Shown one piece after another: positions 15,423 through 18,993 of a stretch of 18,993 bases of DNA (its first letter is position 1; each line of letters starts with the position of its first letter). The stretch covers positions 1 through 18,993 of the forward strand of contig CAZPWS010000059.1 in assembly GCA_964590225.1 (NCBI GenBank), given 5' to 3'. The position numbers and the translations under genes were made by a program. Below the pieces are notes generated by a model. It ran no database searches. It was not told the origin of the DNA and saw nothing but the letters and a program-made list of their open reading frames with translations. Origin of the DNA: JAEUSG01 sp964590225 (GTDB lineage: Bacteria; Fibrobacterota; OXYB2-FULL-49-7; JAEUSG01).

Positions 15423-16277
15423 TTAAAGTCCCCGCGGGTCAAAGGCATCGCGCAAGGCGTCTGCAAGTGAGTTAAGTGCGAGTATAATCCCGAACATGGC
15501 AATTGTGGCCCCGGTAAGCTGCCACCATACCCCTCTACCAAGAAGTTCGAGACGGGAATCGGCAATCATAAGTCCCCAGCTTGGTTCGCCCTGAACGCCA
15601 ACCCCAAGAAAACTTAAAATTACTTCCGCTTTAATTGCCGACACAAAAAGAAGCGACGCGCTTACCGAAAGAATAGGCAATACATTGGGCAAAAGATGGC
15701 GGAAAAGTATCCGTAATGAACCACTCCCCGATGCTTTGGCGGCCATAATGAAATCTCTTTCTTTAAAGCGTATCGCTTCGCCCCTCACAACACGGCAAAT
15801 TTCCACCCATGAAGTCACCCCAAGCGCAACATAAACAGCAAACAGGCCCTTTCCGAGAATAAAGGACAAGGCAAGCAGCAATAATAGGTATGGAATTGAT
15901 GAAAGGGTGGAATAAAACCAGACAATTAAATCGTCAATTTTACCTCCAAAATAACCGGCAGTAAGACCAAGAAAAATTCCAATTGGAAGCGCAATTGCTG
16001 TTGTAACAAAACCTACTGATAAGGCAATTTTAGCACCATATAATACACGGGAAAAGACATCCCGACCAAAAATATCGGTGCCGAATAAATGGTTAAGCGA
16101 TGGCGGCGCATAAGAGCTGCCAACAGGAGAGGTAATGTCGAGTTTTATTATTCCCGTAACAACCAGCGCCGTTATGACTACATAGAGAAGGGTTATTAAC
16201 ATACTTATAATAGCAACAGGGTCCCTTGAAAGACGGATGAAGGCCTTTTTTCCTGGAGATAGTGGCTGTTGCGTCAT
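15423..16277 (-). CDS. oppC: Peptide ABC transporter permease, OppC/DppC type
   Basis: This inner-membrane permease of the peptide importer has 284 residues from the ATG at 16277. The N-terminal anchor helix (about 21-42) is followed by HLFGTDIFGRDVFSR (63-77), the usual OppC loop. The core BPD_transp_1 domain has about five helices. The EAA loop that docks the ATPase lies at about 170-198 (RDFIMAAKASGSGSLRILFR). The C-terminus is DAFDPRGL, typical of OppC/DppC. The start was placed at 16277 because its ATG forms an ATGA overlap with the oppB stop. The alternative start at 16313 would add 12 residues overlapping oppB with no matching family sequence. Confidence 0.94.
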   Translation of the reverse strand: MTQQPLSPGKKAFIRLSRDPVAIISMLITLLYVVITALVVTGIIKLDITSPVGSSYAPPSLNHLFGTDIFGRDVFSRVLYGAKIALSVGFVTTAIALPIGIFLGLTAGYFGGKIDDLIVWFYSTLSSIPYLLLLLALSFILGKGLFAVYVALGVTSWVEICRVVRGEAIRFKERDFIMAAKASGSGSLRILFRHLLPNVLPILSVSASLLFVSAIKAEVILSFLGVGVQGEPSWGLMIADSRLELLGRGVWWQLTGATIAMFGIILALNSLADALRDAFDPRGL

Positions 16278-17206
16278 GAGAGTCGTATCCTCGGGTCGGC
16301 GATAGAATAACAAATATCCGTAAGAATATTTCCTGCAATGTACGAAAGAGAGCCTAAAAATGTAAAGGCCTTTATTACCGGAAAATCGGATGAATTAATC
16401 GCGTTGATGCTCATACTGCCAAGACCAGGTATTCCAAAAAAGTTTTCTAAAAGCAGTGAGCCGGTATATAAAAATGGGATTGACATTACAAGTCTAGTAA
16501 TTATTGGAATCATTGCATTGCGAAGTACATGAACAAACAGAACAACAGGGGCAGATACCCCTTTGGCTCTTGCTGTAACAACAAAATCCTGCCCCATTTC
16601 ATCGAGAAAGACTGTGCGAAAGTAGCGGACATCTGAGCCAAAAGAGACAATTATCCATATTAAGCCGGGCAGAATCAGATAGGGAATACCGGCAAGTCCC
16701 GCCTCCCATCCAGCAATTGGGAAAAGGCCAAGAAGGTAGGAGAGATAATATTGTCCGACAATAATGTAAACCACAATGCTTACGCTCATTCCAGCTACCG
16801 AAAGGAGAAGTATCAGCCTATCCGGCCATTTATGGCGATAAACAGCCGCGAGCATTGCTATCACTATCGCGACTAATGATCCAAAAAGAAAGGAGGGAAT
16901 AGCAAGAGAGAGGGTTGGCCAAATTCCTTCAATAATCATGTCTGATATTTTTTGTCTTGTTGCATATGAGCGGCCAAAATCAAAAAGAATGATCTGCTTA
17001 ACATAGTCAAGATATTGAACTGTCAGAGGTTTATCGAGTCCAAGTTCATGGCGGAGAGCATTAATTTCCTCTGCTGACGCCCCTTTGCCAACCATCTGGT
17101 AAACGGGATCTCCGCCAACTACATTAAACAAAAGAAAAGTTATAAGCGAAACGCCGAAAACGATAGGAATTCCCTGCAATAACCGACGAATAATGTACCG
17201 CCTCAT
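16274..17206 (-). CDS. oppB: Peptide ABC transporter permease, OppB/DppB type
   Basis: This is the other permease subunit of the importer, 310 residues. It opens with the OppB signature MRRYIIRRLLQGIPIVFGVS, a first membrane helix at about 10-30, and GGDPVYQM. The periplasmic segment LRHELGLDKPLTVQYLDYVK fits the family, followed by about five more helices. The EAA loop is DFVVTARAKGVSAPVVLFVH, and the ending IADPRIRLS matches OppB C-termini. It overlaps the binding-protein gene by ATGA at its start and oppC by ATGA at its end, so the three are translationally coupled. No disruption is visible. Confidence 0.94.
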   Translation of the reverse strand: MRRYIIRRLLQGIPIVFGVSLITFLLFNVVGGDPVYQMVGKGASAEEINALRHELGLDKPLTVQYLDYVKQIILFDFGRSYATRQKISDMIIEGIWPTLSLAIPSFLFGSLVAIVIAMLAAVYRHKWPDRLILLLSVAGMSVSIVVYIIVGQYYLSYLLGLFPIAGWEAGLAGIPYLILPGLIWIIVSFGSDVRYFRTVFLDEMGQDFVVTARAKGVSAPVVLFVHVLRNAMIPIITRLVMSIPFLYTGSLLLENFFGIPGLGSMSINAINSSDFPVIKAFTFLGSLSYIAGNILTDICYSIADPRIRLS

Positions 17207-18933
17207 CTCTTGCTTTCCCTTATACGGCTATTACGAAGAGCTGTATCAATACTTAAATAGCAATAATCACCCGAGGAAATATCGCTAAATATGTAGTTTT
17301 TTACCCAGTTGTAGCGCAGCCCCACAGCAAGGCGATGGGTGCCAGGGATCCAGGGACAATCGTCGGCCACAATTTTTTTCATTCTTCTTATAATATGCAT
17401 TTTTGTAGAATCGTCAAGATTTGTCGCAAGCATGGTATAAAGTGAATCATATTCCCTATTCTTATAATTTGCGTTGTTGGTGCCCGGTGCCTCATTCGGC
17501 CCATACAGAAGCTGAAGGAAATTTTCCGGATCGGGGTAATCGGCACCCCACCCTGCTCCTGCAATTTGAAATTTTTTGTTACGAAATCTCTTTAGAAATT
17601 CCGGCCATGTTACTGCGTCCACACGAATCCGAACTCCAATAACTGCCATCTCCTGCTTGAATTTGTCGGACCATTGGCGCGAAAGAGCATTATCCGTTTC
17701 AAGATAGGAAATTTCAGGAAGCCCCTCTCCCATTTTGTAACCGGCAAGCTCCATCTCCCTTTTTGCCGCAGCTGTGTCATATCTCTGATAAGGATTAACA
17801 AAATTTTCTTCATAACCGAACAATCCCGGCGGAATAGGTGAATGGGCAGGAATCGCCCTGTTGTTATAAAGCAGTTCAATTGCTTTTTGTGTGTTATAGG
17901 CGAGAGAAATTGCCCGACGCAAATGGAGATTTTTCCCGAGAAGAGAATCTTCCATATTGAAGCAGGTATAAGTAACATCAAGCGATGGATTAGCCCCGAT
18001 ACTTATCCCTTTTGAAATTAGCGAAGGATTAAGCGACATATCCGGCCCGACTGTTCTGTCAAAATTATCCTTAGGTATCCATGCTGCCTCAAGTCCCATA
18101 CGCTGGAAAGTAAACCACATCGGCTCGCTTTCGTTAAAAATGTTAAGCACAAGAGTATCAATGTAGGGAAGCATCTCGCCGTCACCAAAAGGGGATGGAA
18201 TCCCCCTGAATGTAGGGCTTCGTACAAGCTTGATGCGTAGCCTTCTCCGCCATTCTGTGATTATAAATGGGCCGGTACCAATTGGATGGTTCAGAAACTC
18301 TTCGCCGTAATAGGCCACAGCTTCATGGGCAACGGCAGATGTGAATTGCATTGCAAAGAGATAAGAAAATTGCGGAAAAGCCCTTTTTAACCTTATTACA
18401 AGGGTAAAGCTATCCGGGGCGGTGAGTCCCGAAACGGGCAATTCATAATCTGTTTTGGATGTTTCTGTGCTATGCTTTCTAAACTCATCAAGCCCGACAA
18501 TTCGATCGTCAAAAATCCACCAGCCGGAACTTTTCACTTTAATATCTGCAAGCCGCTTGATGGAATAAATAAAGTCATGAGCTGAAAGGAATCGTACACT
18601 GCCACTAAAGCAGGGATCACTTTGGAAGCGGACCCCTTTTTTAATTTTGAATGTATAAACAAGCCCGCTATCCGAAACCGTTGGAAGTTCTTCTGCAAGC
18701 AGTGGCTCAAGCTCGTAAGGTCTTTTAATATAGTTGTAACGGAGAAGTGTTTCGTAAATCTGTTTTATAGCTATTACAGAATACTGATCATCTGCATGGG
18801 CAGGATCGAACCCCTTTACATCTACCGGCAGAGCTGCCCGATACACAAAGCCCTGCTCCTTTTCATGTATTTTTCCGCAGCCGAAAAAAAACAGCAACGG
18901 AATCAGGCAGAGCTTGTTCACCTTTAAACGCAC
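17203..18933 (-). CDS. Peptide-binding lipoprotein (SBP_bac_5 family)
   Basis: This is the extracytoplasmic solute-binding protein of the importer, 576 residues. The N-terminus has a short basic region, a hydrophobic core (LCLIPLLFFFGC) and a candidate lipobox Cys19. The residues before it, F16-F17-G18, are atypical for a lipobox. The mature domain starts RAALPVDVKGFDPAHADD (32-49), the usual SBP_bac_5 opening. It continues with YETLLRYNY, HPIGTGPFIITEW, LRRAISLAYN and WGADYPDPENFLQLLYG, all family blocks. The start is a GTG at 18933, four bases after the preceding gene's stop, with a weak AAGG beside it. The ATGA overlap with oppB ties it to the transporter. An uptake role for peptides is likely; other oligomeric substrates cannot be excluded. 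Confidence 0.92.
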   Translation of the reverse strand: MRLKVNKLCLIPLLFFFGCGKIHEKEQGFVYRAALPVDVKGFDPAHADDQYSVIAIKQIYETLLRYNYIKRPYELEPLLAEELPTVSDSGLVYTFKIKKGVRFQSDPCFSGSVRFLSAHDFIYSIKRLADIKVKSSGWWIFDDRIVGLDEFRKHSTETSKTDYELPVSGLTAPDSFTLVIRLKRAFPQFSYLFAMQFTSAVAHEAVAYYGEEFLNHPIGTGPFIITEWRRRLRIKLVRSPTFRGIPSPFGDGEMLPYIDTLVLNIFNESEPMWFTFQRMGLEAAWIPKDNFDRTVGPDMSLNPSLISKGISIGANPSLDVTYTCFNMEDSLLGKNLHLRRAISLAYNTQKAIELLYNNRAIPAHSPIPPGLFGYEENFVNPYQRYDTAAAKREMELAGYKMGEGLPEISYLETDNALSRQWSDKFKQEMAVIGVRIRVDAVTWPEFLKRFRNKKFQIAGAGWGADYPDPENFLQLLYGPNEAPGTNNANYKNREYDSLYTMLATNLDDSTKMHIIRRMKKIVADDCPWIPGTHRLAVGLRYNWVKNYIFSDISSGDYCYLSIDTALRNSRIRESKR

Positions 18934-18937
18934 CTTA

Positions 18938-18993
18938 TCAAGAATCTTTTACGCGGAGGAGTCCGTTATCCTTAAGCGCAGAAACCACACGGC
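18938..18993 (-). CDS. C-terminal end of an unidentified upstream gene (partial)
   Basis: The minus strand from the right edge reads RVVSALKDNGLLRVKDS and then TGA at 18938-18940. This looks like a real protein end: it is the only one of the three minus frames with no stop before 18940, and the stop falls four bases before the GTG of the binding protein, matching the spacing elsewhere in this array. The 17 visible residues are too few to assign a family. The operon therefore begins upstream of the window. Confidence 0.4.
   Translation of the reverse strand, partial: RVVSALKDNGLLRVKDS

Noticed and set aside
1..18993. CRISPR arrays, tRNA, rRNA, toxin-antitoxin or defence genes
   Set aside because: No regularly spaced repeats, tRNA-like cloverleaf sequences or recognisable defence domains were found on either strand.

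Overview
The window is a dense bacterial segment with two gene arrays pointing at each other, plus a mobile-element scar at the left edge. The organism cannot be named from the sequence. The gene set includes a DUF2723 membrane glycosyltransferase with the FWDCGEFI and PHPPGTPL motifs, a YfhO-like GT-C protein and a complete riboflavin gene set. This fits a member of the Fibrobacterota-Chlorobiota-Bacteroidota (FCB) superphylum or a related uncultured lineage; that is a low-confidence inference.

Positions 1-1083 hold mobile-element debris. At the far left, on the minus strand, is an unannotated piece of an IS91-type (HUH, Y2) transposase. It still has its H-x-H motif but has an in-frame TGA and lacks the C-terminal tyrosines. 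An IS5-superfamily DDE transposase abuts it. That transposase keeps its D, D and E residues but has lost its N-terminal domain. The two coding signals overlap in different frames, which marks a junction. A 15-bp imperfect inverted repeat covers positions 1-40.

Positions 1214-4321 hold a five-gene plus-strand cluster: hisE, hisG, a cysteine-rich STAS-domain protein, nth (endonuclease III) and ispF. Spacing is tight, and the STAS gene overlaps nth. HisE and HisG look like the actinobacterial types. The STAS protein, flanked by Cys-Trp/CxxC modules, is the least familiar gene in the window.

Positions 4318-18993 are entirely minus strand and look like one very long operon. In transcription order it runs: the end of an unknown gene, a peptide-binding lipoprotein, two permeases and two ATPases of an Opp/Dpp peptide importer, ribD, ribE, ribBA, ribH, nusB, a DUF2723 GT-C protein with a TPR-like tail, and a YfhO-like GT-C protein. 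Most junctions are 1-4 nt overlaps or gaps below 15 nt. The four rib genes cover riboflavin synthesis from GTP and ribulose 5-phosphate, apart from the dephosphorylation step. No FMN riboswitch was recognised ahead of ribD, so the rib genes probably depend on a promoter upstream of the window or inside the transporter genes. The two arrays meet tail to tail on a shared TTAA that supplies both stop codons, leaving no room for a separate intergenic terminator.

No tRNA, rRNA, CRISPR array or convincing terminator was seen. The only non-coding stretch of note is the 130-nt interval 1084-1213 before hisE.
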